Assembly (NCBI GenBank): GCA_049975245.1
Contig: JBNGDB010000003.1
Location: forward strand, 95,633-159,632
Length of the DNA stretch: 64,000 nt
Origin: UBA117 sp049975245
Lineage (GTDB): Archaea > Methanobacteriota > Methanobacteria > Methanobacteriales > Methanobacteriaceae
Direction of reading: 5' to 3'
Shown: positions 44,793 through 53,477 of the stretch, piece after piece
Layout: each line of letters starts with the position of its first letter
Numbering within the stretch: position 1 is the stretch's first letter
Program-made: the position numbers and the translations under genes
The notes under the pieces: generated by a model
Seen by the model: only the letters and a program-made list of their open reading frames with translations
What the model was told of the DNA's origin: nothing
The model's database searches: none

Positions 44793-45821
44793 ATGGTAAC
44801 CTATTCAGAATCAGGGGTAGATATAAGTTTAGAAGAACTTACAGTTAAAGCTTTAACTTCCGAATTAAAGAAAACATTAAATTTTAGAGATATTATTACT
44901 GAATCTGGTCATTTCGCTGCTCTTGTTAGATTAGGGAATAAAGCAATTGCAATGAGTACGGATGGTGTTGGAAGTAAAATTTTAGTTGCTAAAATGATGG
45001 AAAAATATGATACAGTCGGTATTGATTGTATTGCCATGGTAGTAAATGATATATTGTGTGTAGGGGCAGAACCCATAGCTTTAGTGGATTATTTAGCTGT
45101 AGAAAAACCTGATCCTGCCTTAGCAAAACAAATTGGAGAAGGGCTTTCCATTGGGGCTGAAGAATCAGAAATAGCAATAATTGGTGGTGAAACCGCCTCA
45201 TTACCTGAAATAGTTAATGATTTTGATCTGGCCGGAACTGGAATAGGTTTAGTTGATACAAATAAAATCATAACAGGCCAAAATATAAAAGATGGAGACA
45301 TCCTAATTGGAATAGAAAGTAATGGGATACACAGTAATGGTTTAAGTTTGGCCAGGAAGGTATTTTTTGATAAAGCAAATTTAAATGTGAAAGATCCGCT
45401 GCCAAGCCATCCAAACTTGTTTATTGGCGAGGAATTACTAAAGCCCACAACCATTTATGTTAAACCAATAATGGAACTATTAAAAAGCGGTTTAGATGTT
45501 AAAGGTTTGGCACATATTACTGGTGGAGGCTTTACAAATCTGAGAAGGCTAAAAAAAGGCCTTAGTTTTAATATTAACAATTTACCTGAAATAAAACCTA
45601 TCTTTAAAGCTATATACTCTCTTGATGTTCCTATAGAGGAAATGTATAGAGTATTTAATATGGGAATAGGGTTTGTAGTTATAGTATCCCCTGATGATTC
45701 TGAAAAAACATTGGAAATTCTTAGAAAGTACCATGAATCATATAAAATTGGAACTGTACATGAAAATGTAGAAGAAAAAATTATTATAAAAACTTTTAAT
45801 GGAAATGTTATTGAATTATAG
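44793..45821 (+). CDS. purM: Phosphoribosylformylglycinamidine cyclo-ligase
   Basis: 342 residues. MSTDGVGSKILVA near 52, IAMVVNDILCVGAEP near 78, GGETASLPE near 130, IGIESNGIHSNGLSLAR near 167 and HITGGGFTNLRR near 238 define PurM (AIR synthetase), which closes the imidazole ring to AIR in purine synthesis. Start context AACTAGTTGGAGATATT with a GGAG ribosome site. It precedes comC by 45 bases, but no functional link is obvious. Confidence 0.95.
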   Translation: MVTYSESGVDISLEELTVKALTSELKKTLNFRDIITESGHFAALVRLGNKAIAMSTDGVGSKILVAKMMEKYDTVGIDCIAMVVNDILCVGAEPIALVDYLAVEKPDPALAKQIGEGLSIGAEESEIAIIGGETASLPEIVNDFDLAGTGIGLVDTNKIITGQNIKDGDILIGIESNGIHSNGLSLARKVFFDKANLNVKDPLPSHPNLFIGEELLKPTTIYVKPIMELLKSGLDVKGLAHITGGGFTNLRRLKKGLSFNINNLPEIKPIFKAIYSLDVPIEEMYRVFNMGIGFVVIVSPDDSEKTLEILRKYHESYKIGTVHENVEEKIIIKTFNGNVIEL

Positions 45822-45866
45822 TAATTTGATTGAATATTTTTATAAAAATTATTTAGGGGTTATACG

Positions 45867-46895
45867 ATGAGAATAAGTGCAGAACAGGAAAAATCTATTA
45901 TAATTGAAATTTTAACCAAAATGGAAGTCCCTTTATCCGATGCAGAGATAGTTGCAGATGTTACCACAGATGCTGATCTTAAAGGATTTACATCCCATGG
46001 TATTGGTAGATTCCCCCAATATGTGAAGGGTTTAAAATTAGGAACTATAAAAAAAGGTGCAGATATTACACTGGAAAAAGAGAGTCTTTCAACTGCACTG
46101 TTAAATGGTAATCATAACTTTGGGCACGTAGTAACTTACAAAGGTATGGAAATAGCCATGGAAAAGGCGAAAGATACGGGTATTGGTTTAGTGGGAATAC
46201 ATAACTCTAATCATTTTGGTGTGGCCGGATATTACTCAGATATGGCTTTAATGCAAGATATGATAGGAATTGTGACAGCCAATACTGAACCCGCAGTGGC
46301 CCCTATTGGCGGTAAAGAACCTATATTAGGTACTAATCCAATTGCTATTGGTATTCCATCTGATAAAAATTATGTGTCTGTGGATATGGCTACTTCTGCT
46401 TCGGCACGTGGTAAATTAATGGAAGCTGCTAGAAAGGGTGAAAAAATTCCTGAAAATGTTGCCCTAGATGCAGAGGGTAATCCCACTATAGACCCCGAAG
46501 CTGCCCTAAAAGGCTCTATTCTTCCATTTGGTGCCCATAAAGGCTATGCGCTGGCGTTTATGATAGAAATATTGGCCGGACCCTTAGTTAATGCCTCATT
46601 TGGTAAAAATGTAAAAGGAACTGCAAACCCAGAGGAAATGTGTACTAAAGGTGATTTAATCGCAGCTATAGACCCCACCAGATTTGTAGATGCTGAAGAT
46701 TTCAAATTTAATGTTGACGAATTTATAAGAGAAGTAAAATCCGAAGAGAATATATTTATTCCAGGGGATATGGAAGTAAGAAACGTTAAAAGATTTAATG
46801 AAATGGGAATTTATCTCGATGAAGTTCTATTAGCTCAGTTAAAAGAAATATCTACAGAATTATCGGTTGATCTGGAGGAAATATTAAGTGGATAG
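45867..46895 (+). CDS. comC: L-sulfolactate dehydrogenase (malate/L-lactate dehydrogenase family)
   Basis: 342 residues. The family pattern is clear: GFTSHGIGRFPQYVKGL near 38, catalytic HNSNHFGVAGYYS near 112, GTNPIAIGIPS near 150 and LPFGAHKGYALAFMIEILAG near 218. Relatives act on malate, lactate, ureidoglycolate or sulfolactate; placement directly before comD and comE makes ComC the best call, oxidising sulfolactate to sulfopyruvate with NAD+. Overlaps comD by 8 bases. An AGGGGTTATACG sequence precedes the ATG. Confidence 0.9.
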   Translation: MRISAEQEKSIIIEILTKMEVPLSDAEIVADVTTDADLKGFTSHGIGRFPQYVKGLKLGTIKKGADITLEKESLSTALLNGNHNFGHVVTYKGMEIAMEKAKDTGIGLVGIHNSNHFGVAGYYSDMALMQDMIGIVTANTEPAVAPIGGKEPILGTNPIAIGIPSDKNYVSVDMATSASARGKLMEAARKGEKIPENVALDAEGNPTIDPEAALKGSILPFGAHKGYALAFMIEILAGPLVNASFGKNVKGTANPEEMCTKGDLIAAIDPTRFVDAEDFKFNVDEFIREVKSEENIFIPGDMEVRNVKRFNEMGIYLDEVLLAQLKEISTELSVDLEEILSG

Positions 46896-47379
46896 TAGTA
46901 AAACTGTCTATAACGCCTTGAAGGAAGCAAATATCAATTTTATAGTGAGTTTACCTTGTATTAATCTAGGTAAATTATTAGAAATGGTAGAATGTGATCC
47001 TGAAATTATACATGTGCCAGTTACAAGGGAAGAAGAAGGTTTTGGAATAGCGGCTGGTGCTTATCTAGGAGGTAAAAATCCAGGTATTTTAATGCAGAAC
47101 TCCGGTCTTGGAAATTCTGTGAATGTTCTGGCTTCACTTTATGAATTATATCAAATACCTATTATAATGATTATTAGTCATCGAGGAACCGAAGGAGAAC
47201 CAATTGTAGCTCAAATACCCATGGGGAAAGCCACACCTGAAATTTTAAAGGTTTTAAAAATCCCTTATTATAATCCTAAAATTCCAGAAGAAGCTTTTGA
47301 TGCTATAAAGGATGGTTGGAATTTAGCTAAAAAGGAAAATAAGCCAGTGGGTATATTATTGGAGATAAGTTACTGGTAA
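46888..47379 (+). CDS. comD: Sulfopyruvate decarboxylase subunit alpha
   Basis: 163 residues, the PYR half of a thiamine diphosphate enzyme: the catalytic Glu in VTREEEGFGIAAGAYLGG near 44-50, NSGLGNSVNVLASLYELYQIP near 73 and HRGTEGEPIVAQIPMG near 101. With ComE it decarboxylates sulfopyruvate to sulfoacetaldehyde in coenzyme M synthesis. The start is GTG at 46888 with a GGAGGAAATATTAA site inside the end of comC. In some methanogens comD and comE are fused; here they are separate. Confidence 0.94.
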   Translation: MDSSKTVYNALKEANINFIVSLPCINLGKLLEMVECDPEIIHVPVTREEEGFGIAAGAYLGGKNPGILMQNSGLGNSVNVLASLYELYQIPIIMIISHRGTEGEPIVAQIPMGKATPEILKVLKIPYYNPKIPEEAFDAIKDGWNLAKKENKPVGILLEISYW

Positions 47380-47398
47380 TATATTAGATAGTGATATT

Positions 47399-47959
47399 AT
47401 GGAACGAATAGAAGCCATTAAAAATATTTCTGGAAGCTTAGAAGACGAATTAATAATCTGCAACATTGGATTTCCTTCCAGAGAATTATATGCTGTTAAA
47501 GATGCAAACACCCATTTTTACATGTTAGGTTCTATGGGTATGGCCTCCTCAATAGGACTGGGACTTGCATTATCCACTGATCGTAAAGTAGTTGTTTTTG
47601 ACGGTGATGGCTCAATACTAATGAACATGGGTACTTTGGCCACGATATACAATCAAAATCCGGAAAATTTAATTTTAGTAGTATTTGACAATGAATGTTA
47701 TGGTTCTACTGGATCACAATGCACCTATGCTTCCACTGTTGACTTGGGAAAAGTTGCTAAAACTGTGGGATTTGAAAAAACCTATTGCTTTAAAGATAAC
47801 ATCGACTTTAAAGAAATATTAGAATTAAAAGGCCCGATTTTTGTTCATGTTAAAGTTGAACCTGGAAATGCTGATGTACCTATAATAGACTTAACTCCTG
47901 AAGAGATAAAAAAAAGGTTTATAAATGAGATAAATAGTAAAAAAATAGCTATTAAATAA
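47399..47959 (+). CDS. comE: Sulfopyruvate decarboxylase subunit beta
   Basis: 186 residues, the PP half of the enzyme: MLGSMGMASSIGLGLALS near 41, the thiamine diphosphate/Mg motif GDGSILMNMGTLATI then NPENLILVVFDNECYGSTGS near 72-110. Lies 19 bases after comD. It completes a comC-comD-comE unit; comB is at 13.7 kb and comA is outside the window. A T-rich region follows that may end the transcript. Confidence 0.94.
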   Translation: MERIEAIKNISGSLEDELIICNIGFPSRELYAVKDANTHFYMLGSMGMASSIGLGLALSTDRKVVVFDGDGSILMNMGTLATIYNQNPENLILVVFDNECYGSTGSQCTYASTVDLGKVAKTVGFEKTYCFKDNIDFKEILELKGPIFVHVKVEPGNADVPIIDLTPEEIKKRFINEINSKKIAIK

Positions 47960-48100
47960 ATTAAAAATTATTATCAAAGATTTTTATATCAACTTTGATA
48001 CAAAAGTGAATAAATTTTAAAACCTTATATTCAAAAATCTATTTTTATTCAATTATTAAAAAAATTCTATTTATTTAATATTATTCCAAAATCAATCTTT

Positions 48101-48388
48101 TTATTTCCTTCTCTCCTGAAATTCCAACAAAAGTTGATCAAGTTCTATATCTTTGTAAACCAGAAGTAATAAAGTATGAAATATTAGATCTGCCGCCTCA
48201 TAAACAATATTTTCATCATTTTTAGATGCTATAATGAGTTCAGCGGCTTCTTCACCTATTTTCTCCAATATTTTATCTTCGGCTAATTTTTCATCATCCA
48301 TCATTAGCCTGGAAGTATAAGAATCAATAGGATTATCCCTTCTATCTTCTAAAACCTCATAAATCTCGTTTATTATTTTCTCGTTCAC
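48101..48388 (-). CDS. hisE: Phosphoribosyl-ATP pyrophosphatase
   Basis: 95 residues. IYEVLEDRRDNPIDSY then KILEKIGEEAAELIIASKN and VYEAADLIFHTLLLLVYKDIEL form the all-alpha MazG-like HisE fold with its Glu-rich metal site. Second step of histidine synthesis, removing pyrophosphate from PR-ATP. Length normal. The start overlaps the end of the upstream CBS-ParB gene by 32 bases, so it is probably translated by coupling. Confidence 0.93.
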   Translation of the reverse strand: MNEKIINEIYEVLEDRRDNPIDSYTSRLMMDDEKLAEDKILEKIGEEAAELIIASKNDENIVYEAADLIFHTLLLLVYKDIELDQLLLEFQERRK

Positions 48389-49181
48389 GTTTTTTACTCT
48401 CCTTTCGAAGGCTATCAGTTACTGCAATTAAAGGATGTTGAGCATCATCAATAATTTCGATATCATCAAAAGTGTATATCCCCTCTTTATCTGCTGTCTT
48501 CTCTAAACCTAATTTAATGTCTTGATCCAGTTCAATTACATAAGAATCAATCTCATCATATCCTAACTTTAGCGCTGCAACAGTTCTATGATGACCATCC
48601 ACTAATACGTATCTATCACCGGTTTTAGCAACGATAGTAGGTTCTGCTAATCCTCTTTTTAATTCATAAGTTCTACCTTGTAGTTCATCAGCGTATATCT
48701 TGTTTTGGGTAGGACGTAAATTTTCTGTTTTAACCTTCATTCTTTTTAGTTTAGTTTTAATTCCATAAACTTGTTCTAAAGTCTTTTTGAAATAATTAAC
48801 TTTTAAAGGGGTAGATCTTTCTATATGAGAACGTACAATATCTGTATTAGTAATAATTCCCACTAATTTTCCTTCTTTATTAATAACAGGTAGCCTTGAG
48901 ATACCCATCCTAAACATTACTCTTGCAGCATCATTTATAGACATATCCTGGTCTGCCACTACCACATCTGTAGACATTATATCTTTAACCGAATCAACCC
49001 AAGCTTTTAACAGTAAGTCAAAGGCGGTTACCATGCCGATAACTTTCCCTTTAATTTCTACAGGAAAACCGTCGTGGCCGGTATCCTTCATTAATTTTAT
49101 CACATTTTCATTGGAAGTATCTGGAGTAACTGTTATAACGTTTTTTGTCATATAATGCTTAACTTGAGCCGAATCACCCAT
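48357..49181 (-). CDS. CBS-pair protein with ParB/sulfiredoxin-like domain
   Basis: 274 residues. Two CBS motifs cover ~1-128 (HYMTKNVITVTPDTSNENV, IMSTDVVVADQDMSIND, GISRLPVINKEGKLVGIITNTDIV), then a basic linker and a ParB/Srx-type domain (LRPTQNKIYADELQ near 166, VLVDGHHRTVAALKLGY near 205). CBS pairs usually bind adenosyl nucleotides; ParB/Srx domains bind nucleotides or act as CTPase/nuclease/kinase. The combination is known in methanogens without a settled function; regulation by AMP/ATP or SAM is a guess. Overlaps hisE. Confidence 0.87.
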   Translation of the reverse strand: MGDSAQVKHYMTKNVITVTPDTSNENVIKLMKDTGHDGFPVEIKGKVIGMVTAFDLLLKAWVDSVKDIMSTDVVVADQDMSINDAARVMFRMGISRLPVINKEGKLVGIITNTDIVRSHIERSTPLKVNYFKKTLEQVYGIKTKLKRMKVKTENLRPTQNKIYADELQGRTYELKRGLAEPTIVAKTGDRYVLVDGHHRTVAALKLGYDEIDSYVIELDQDIKLGLEKTADKEGIYTFDDIEIIDDAQHPLIAVTDSLRKESKKRERENNKRDL

Positions 49182-49271
49182 ATTAAATCTCCTTTGCCAT
49201 TAAATATTACATAATATAATTATAAAATCTATTTGTTTATTTAAATTTCCATAAAATTTATGAGTCTTAAA

Positions 49272-49499
49272 TTATTTATTCCAGACTATATCATCTTTAT
49301 ATTGTATTCTAATAACTCTATGTAGTGGAATCATAGTTTCATCATCTAATATTAAAAATCCTTTTTCCACTTTACGAATTCTATTCCCTAAAATTGTTTT
49401 AATATTTCCTCTAGCACCCCTATGTAAATATGTAATTTTACAATTTCCAATTTCCATTTTTGGATGCCATAAAATCATATTTAGAATGTTTTTTGCCAT
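49272..49499 (-). CDS. MJ1316/DUF504-domain RNA-binding protein (UPF0248)
   Basis: 75 residues from MAKNILNMILWHPKMEIGNCKI; contains YLHRGARGNIKTI and MIPLHRVIRIQY, the DUF504/MJ1316 pattern (predicted to recognise RNA cyclic phosphate ends). Family members occur in all archaea and fused to tRNA-ligase-linked proteins in eukaryotes. The GTG four codons upstream is an alternative start; no clear ribosome site precedes either, so the message may be leaderless. Confidence 0.85.
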   Translation of the reverse strand: MAKNILNMILWHPKMEIGNCKITYLHRGARGNIKTILGNRIRKVEKGFLILDDETMIPLHRVIRIQYKDDIVWNK

Positions 49500-49592
49500 T
49501 AAAAACACATTTTAACTAATTAAACCTCATAATTTAATCATAATCCTTATATCATTTTTATTTATATAAAAAAATTTAAGAGTTGTATAACT

Positions 49593-50942
49593 TCAAATAT
49601 ATTCTTTTAACATTTCCACTGTTCTTGAGGGATCTGCCTTACCTCTTGTAAGACGCATAACCTGACCAACTAAATAATTTAGAGATTCCTTTTTCCCAGC
49701 TTTATAATCTTGAACAGCTTGTTGATTCTCATCAATGGCCTTTTTTACCGCGTCGATAATGGCTTCATCTTCAATTATGCCGATTAAACCTAAATCTTCA
49801 GCTATTTTACTCGGTGAAGCAGAATTTTTAGGCATGTTTTCAATTATCCTTTGAGCCGCCTTTGTAGTTATTTTTTTATCCTGTATCATTTTTAAAAGTT
49901 CAATTATCTTATCAGAAGTGATTCCACTTTGGGCAAAAGTCATTTTATTATAGTAAATTACCCTTTTTAGTTCGTCTCTCATCCATAAAGCAGCGAAAGA
50001 TGGATCAATACTTTTTACAACTTCTTCAAATGCATCGGCTAATTCCAGTTCGGATGTTAATACTTTTGCATGGCTTTCTTTAATTCCATATTGTTCCACA
50101 AATCTTTGGGTCTTTATATGCGGAGGTTCAGGCATTTTTTCTTTAATTGTTTCAATTTGATCGTCTAATACCCTCATTGGGGGTAGATCTGGATCGGGTA
50201 TATACCTATAGTCTTCAGCTTCTTCTTTAAGCCTCATTGAAACAGTGATCATTTGAGATTCTAGAAAAGCTCTAGTTTCTTGTTTTATGGTTACTCCTCT
50301 TTTTATAAGATTTTTCTGACGGATCATCTCAAATTTTAAAGCTTTATAAGCACCTTTAATAGAGTTAATATTCTTTATTTCAACTCTTTTTCCTCCTTCC
50401 AATGAGATGTTAACATCAGCCCGCATAGTACCTTCACCGCGCGCGTTGCCACTGTATTCCAATACTCTGATAAGTTCTCTTAAAAAAGTTCTAGCTTCTT
50501 CAGGAGAATTCATATCTGGCTCTGTAACAATTTCAATTAAAGGTATGCCCGAACGATTGAAATCAACAACACCCAAATCAGGTTTGTATTGTCCAGGGTC
50601 TTCCTCCATATGGACTTCTCTAATTCTTACACCATTCATATCTCCCTCATATCCTATAGGTATAGATGTTCTTTGATATCCTGAGGATAAATCAGGATAA
50701 TTATAATGTTTTCTCATGAAGTAGGTTACATCCTCTGATATTTTACACCCTAACATTAATGCTATTTTTATAGCTCCTTCCAATGCTTTATCATTAGTTG
50801 GATAAGGTTTAGCACCAGGTTGGTTTAAACAAACAAAACATATGTTGGTATTGGGAGAAGCTTCCTGGTAATTTGTATGACATGTACAAAAAAGTTTAGA
50901 ATCTGTTTCAAGCTGAACGTGAATTTCCAATCCGCATTTCAT
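49593..50942 (-). CDS. gatB: Asp/Glu-tRNA amidotransferase subunit B
   Basis: 449 residues. KCGLEIHVQLETDSKLFC at the start, CFVCLNQPGAKPYPN-type segment, YFMRKHYNYPDLSSGYQ near 83, the metal/ammonia-tunnel block EDPGQYKP, FNRSGIPLIEIVTEPDM and the C-terminal YqeY-like tail (VGQVMRLTRGKADP). GatB with GatC/GatA amidates Asp-tRNA(Asn), and in archaea mainly that pair, since Gln-tRNA uses GatDE. The AGGAGGAATTACTATT site precedes the ATG. GatA and GatC are not adjacent. Confidence 0.94.
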   Translation of the reverse strand: MKCGLEIHVQLETDSKLFCTCHTNYQEASPNTNICFVCLNQPGAKPYPTNDKALEGAIKIALMLGCKISEDVTYFMRKHYNYPDLSSGYQRTSIPIGYEGDMNGVRIREVHMEEDPGQYKPDLGVVDFNRSGIPLIEIVTEPDMNSPEEARTFLRELIRVLEYSGNARGEGTMRADVNISLEGGKRVEIKNINSIKGAYKALKFEMIRQKNLIKRGVTIKQETRAFLESQMITVSMRLKEEAEDYRYIPDPDLPPMRVLDDQIETIKEKMPEPPHIKTQRFVEQYGIKESHAKVLTSELELADAFEEVVKSIDPSFAALWMRDELKRVIYYNKMTFAQSGITSDKIIELLKMIQDKKITTKAAQRIIENMPKNSASPSKIAEDLGLIGIIEDEAIIDAVKKAIDENQQAVQDYKAGKKESLNYLVGQVMRLTRGKADPSRTVEMLKEYI

Positions 50943-51057
50943 CTTAATAGTAATTCCTCCTAATAATTTGTGATATAATTACACTATAAAATTTTTATTA
51001 ATCCATCTAATCAATTCAAATTAGAATTAGTCCAAAAATTCAAAAAGATCATTAATA

Positions 51058-52050
51058 TTATTTATTATTAAGACATTTATCAATATATCTTTTTACGAAA
51101 GGTTCGAGATTTTCTTGTGTTGATCCACTAGTTAATAAATCAAAATCAGTAAATGTTCCAGAACATTCTCTCCCCGCCCAATATATCTCATCTTCTACTC
51201 TACGACCATAATTTGTTCCGAACATTTTAAAAAGAGGAAATTTGGTTAATCCATTAGCCCCACTTAAAATTAATGGACCTATATTAGCTAAATTATCAAT
51301 CCAAGTTCCGCAGATTATTTTTAGTTTTGGAAACTTTATTCTAGTTGCTGAAACTACTCCTGCGTAATATATAGAAGCTGGAGGGGATTTGTATTCGAAT
51401 AATGTATCTTTATGAGGATTTAAAGAATAAAATGTTACTCTATCAATGTTTAAATCCTTAATAAAATCAAACAAGTAATCTAAGTCATTTGGACTTTCTC
51501 CCAATCCTAAAATTATAGTTATGGCCTTTTGAAATCCTAATTCTCCTGCAATTTCAAGCATGCTCCTTATATCTTCTATTTTTTTGCTTGGGCATATTTC
51601 TTGGTGTAAATCAGGATTTGCCACTTCCAATGCCCCTGTAATACCAGTTACTTCCTCGCCAAATTCATTTAAATCCTCAGTTATACCTATATTTAGCCAT
51701 AATGGGTCTCCAGTTATTTGAAATATATTTTCAGAAATCTTTTTTATTTCCGCTGTTGAGAAAGAACCATAGCCGCCAGATAAAAATTCTATGTTCCAAC
51801 CTATTCTTTTGGATAGTTCTGCTTCTGCCAATATGGATTTAACATTTCTTCTGGCTTTTTTAGGCTCTTTAATTTTGTCTTTCTGAGACGACATGTAACA
51901 AAAGGCACAATCCCCTTTATCACACCACCAAGATAGAAATATGGCCCTTTCAAGAGTTATATTTTTACCATGTTCTTTTAATGTAATTTTATTGGCCTTT
52001 TGCATAAGATCCAGAATTTGAAAATTCTCTAATTTATTAATTAATTTCAT
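51058..52050 (-). CDS. Radical SAM protein, biotin synthase-like, with CX4CX2C motif
   Basis: 330 residues. ITLERAIFLSWWCDKGDCAFC gives Cys43, Cys48 and Cys51, i.e. CX4CX2C instead of the usual CX3CX2C. Then FLSGGYGSFS near 96, WLNIGITEDLN, TGALEVANPDLH near 138, IILGLGESPNDLDYLFDFI near 180 and FYSLNPHKDT fit a biotin synthase/PylB-like TIM barrel. The substrate is unknown. It may belong to COG2516-type proteins of methanogens. It follows a GGTGGAAT ribosome site, with the triple 47-bp repeat directly upstream. The nearest downstream gene, gatB, is unrelated. Confidence 0.85.
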   Translation of the reverse strand: MKLINKLENFQILDLMQKANKITLKEHGKNITLERAIFLSWWCDKGDCAFCYMSSQKDKIKEPKKARRNVKSILAEAELSKRIGWNIEFLSGGYGSFSTAEIKKISENIFQITGDPLWLNIGITEDLNEFGEEVTGITGALEVANPDLHQEICPSKKIEDIRSMLEIAGELGFQKAITIILGLGESPNDLDYLFDFIKDLNIDRVTFYSLNPHKDTLFEYKSPPASIYYAGVVSATRIKFPKLKIICGTWIDNLANIGPLILSGANGLTKFPLFKMFGTNYGRRVEDEIYWAGRECSGTFTDFDLLTSGSTQENLEPFVKRYIDKCLNNK

Positions 52051-52083
52051 ATTCCACCAAAATAAAATTCTATGAAAAGTAAA

Positions 52084-52224
52084 TTAATCACTTAATCCAT
52101 AATGTTCTATGGACATATTAATTATAAATTTTAATCACTTAATCCATAATGTTCTATGGACATATTAATTATAAATTTTAATCACTTAATCCATAATGTT
52201 CTATGGACATATTAATTATAAATT
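52084..52224. repeat. Three perfect tandem copies of a 47-bp repeat
   Basis: Period 47, three copies (52084-52130, 52131-52177, 52178-52224) with no mismatch seen. Each unit contains the dyad TCCATA-ATGTTC-TATGGA and an AT block, ATTAATTATAAATTTT. On the minus strand each unit reads as a TATA-like box (TTTATAATT) followed about 10 bases later by the dyad, which is promoter-plus-operator spacing for the radical SAM gene that starts at 52050. No spacers separate the copies, so it is not a CRISPR array. Confidence 0.9.
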
Positions 52225-52315
52225 GTAGTTTAATATATTTTATTCAAAAATTTTTAAATATAAATTTCTAGTTATCTAGTAGAATATAATAAAAAGAAAG
52301 GTAGGACGAGGATAA

Positions 52316-52747
52316 ATGGTATATTGTTCTAATTGTGGGAAAAAAAATAAAGATAATTCTAAATATTGTTATAATTGTGGTAAACCAATAATATTGGAAA
52401 AACCCGAGGAAAAACCATATAAACCTTTGAAAGAGAAAATTTTACAAGAAGAAGTTAGAGAACAACCAGATGGAAGTTCAGAACCAAGCTACGAATATGA
52501 TGCTGTTGAAAAAAGCGAAAAAGAACTATGGGGTATTGAATGGAAAGTCGTAGCTATGGGTACAATATTACTTCTCATCTTTTATGCTATAATGTTAAGA
52601 CTGATACCCAGCATAGCTTTTATCATAGGAGCTATCATAGCAGCATTCTATGTATTTTCAGCTACAAAAAAAGGATACATGTTTTTAATTGAATTTCCCA
52701 TGGTATTGATATTCAGTTTGATAATAACAACTCTATTCAGCTTTTAA
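52316..52747 (+). CDS. Zinc-ribbon membrane protein
   Basis: 143 residues. N-terminal double zinc ribbon half-sites CSNCGKKN and CYNCGKPI (residues 4-24), an acidic/charged linker (~28-70), and three hydrophobic segments near 76-96, 98-115 and 120-141. Such zinc-ribbon membrane proteins are abundant in methanogens and lack known functions. A GAGGATAA site lies directly before the ATG. It is divergent from the radical SAM gene, sharing the repeat-bearing intergenic region. Confidence 0.72.
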   Translation: MVYCSNCGKKNKDNSKYCYNCGKPIILEKPEEKPYKPLKEKILQEEVREQPDGSSEPSYEYDAVEKSEKELWGIEWKVVAMGTILLLIFYAIMLRLIPSIAFIIGAIIAAFYVFSATKKGYMFLIEFPMVLIFSLIITTLFSF

Positions 52748-52828
52748 ATATATATTAAAAAAATTTTCTAAAGGTTAGAAGTATAATAGTAAAAATAGCT
52801 AATTTACTCCATATTAATACCCACAATA

Positions 52829-52838
52829 TTTATATATG
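52829..52838 (+). promoter_or_regulatory. Probable promoter of the tRNA cluster
   Basis: TTTATATATG in the context CCACAATATTTATATATG, sharing its core with the psmB promoter. Predicted start near 52860, leaving about 80 nt before the first tRNA; this leader has a weak inverted repeat CTTGCAA/TTGCAAG (52887-52893 and 52908-52914). Confidence 0.5.
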
Positions 52839-52940
52839 ATGATCATCTACCTAAATGTACTTCTTTAAAGTGCTGTGTTTTTAAATCTTGCAAACCAAGA
52901 TAGTATGTTGCAAGTTTAACTAACAGGCTTTACTTGGCAT

Positions 52941-53016
<76 letters not shown>

Positions 53017-53019
53017 ACT

Positions 53020-53093
<74 letters not shown>

Positions 53094-53113
53094 CTTTAAA
53101 ATGAAAATATTTA

Positions 53114-53188
53114 GCTCCGGTAGTGTAGTCCGGCCAATCATTTCGGCCTTTCGAGCCGAAGACTCGGGTTCGAATCCCGGCCGGAGCA
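53114..53188 (+). tRNA. tRNA-Glu (TTC)
   Basis: Acceptor GCTCCGG/CCGGAGC, anticodon stem TCGGC/GCCGA with loop CTTTCGA (anticodon TTC), T-arm TCGGGTTCGAATCCCGG, discriminator A. 75 nt, no CCA encoded, no intron. Confidence 0.93.
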
Positions 53189-53251
53189 TTCTTTAAATTT
53201 TAAATTAAATATGTTATAACCCGCATAATAAAAATAATATTTTATTATTTT

Positions 53252-53335
<84 letters not shown>

Positions 53336-53364
53336 TAGACAATAAAATTCATTTAAATTCAATA

Positions 53365-53441
<77 letters not shown>

Positions 53442-53477
53442 TATTACCCATTCATATATTATTTCTGAGGAATTATT

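Noticed and set aside
51058..52050. HmdB, the [Fe]-hydrogenase cofactor enzyme
   Set aside because: HmdB has a CX5CX2C motif as I remember it, and no hmd or hcg genes are near; here the spacing is CX4CX2C.
52084..52224. CRISPR array
   Set aside because: The three repeats are directly adjacent with no spacers, no cas gene is near, and the AT-rich unit is unlike archaeal CRISPR repeats.
52887..52914. Leader hairpin before the tRNA cluster as a riboswitch or T-box
   Set aside because: Only 7-bp arms with a 14-base loop and no known aptamer features; kept as part of the leader only.
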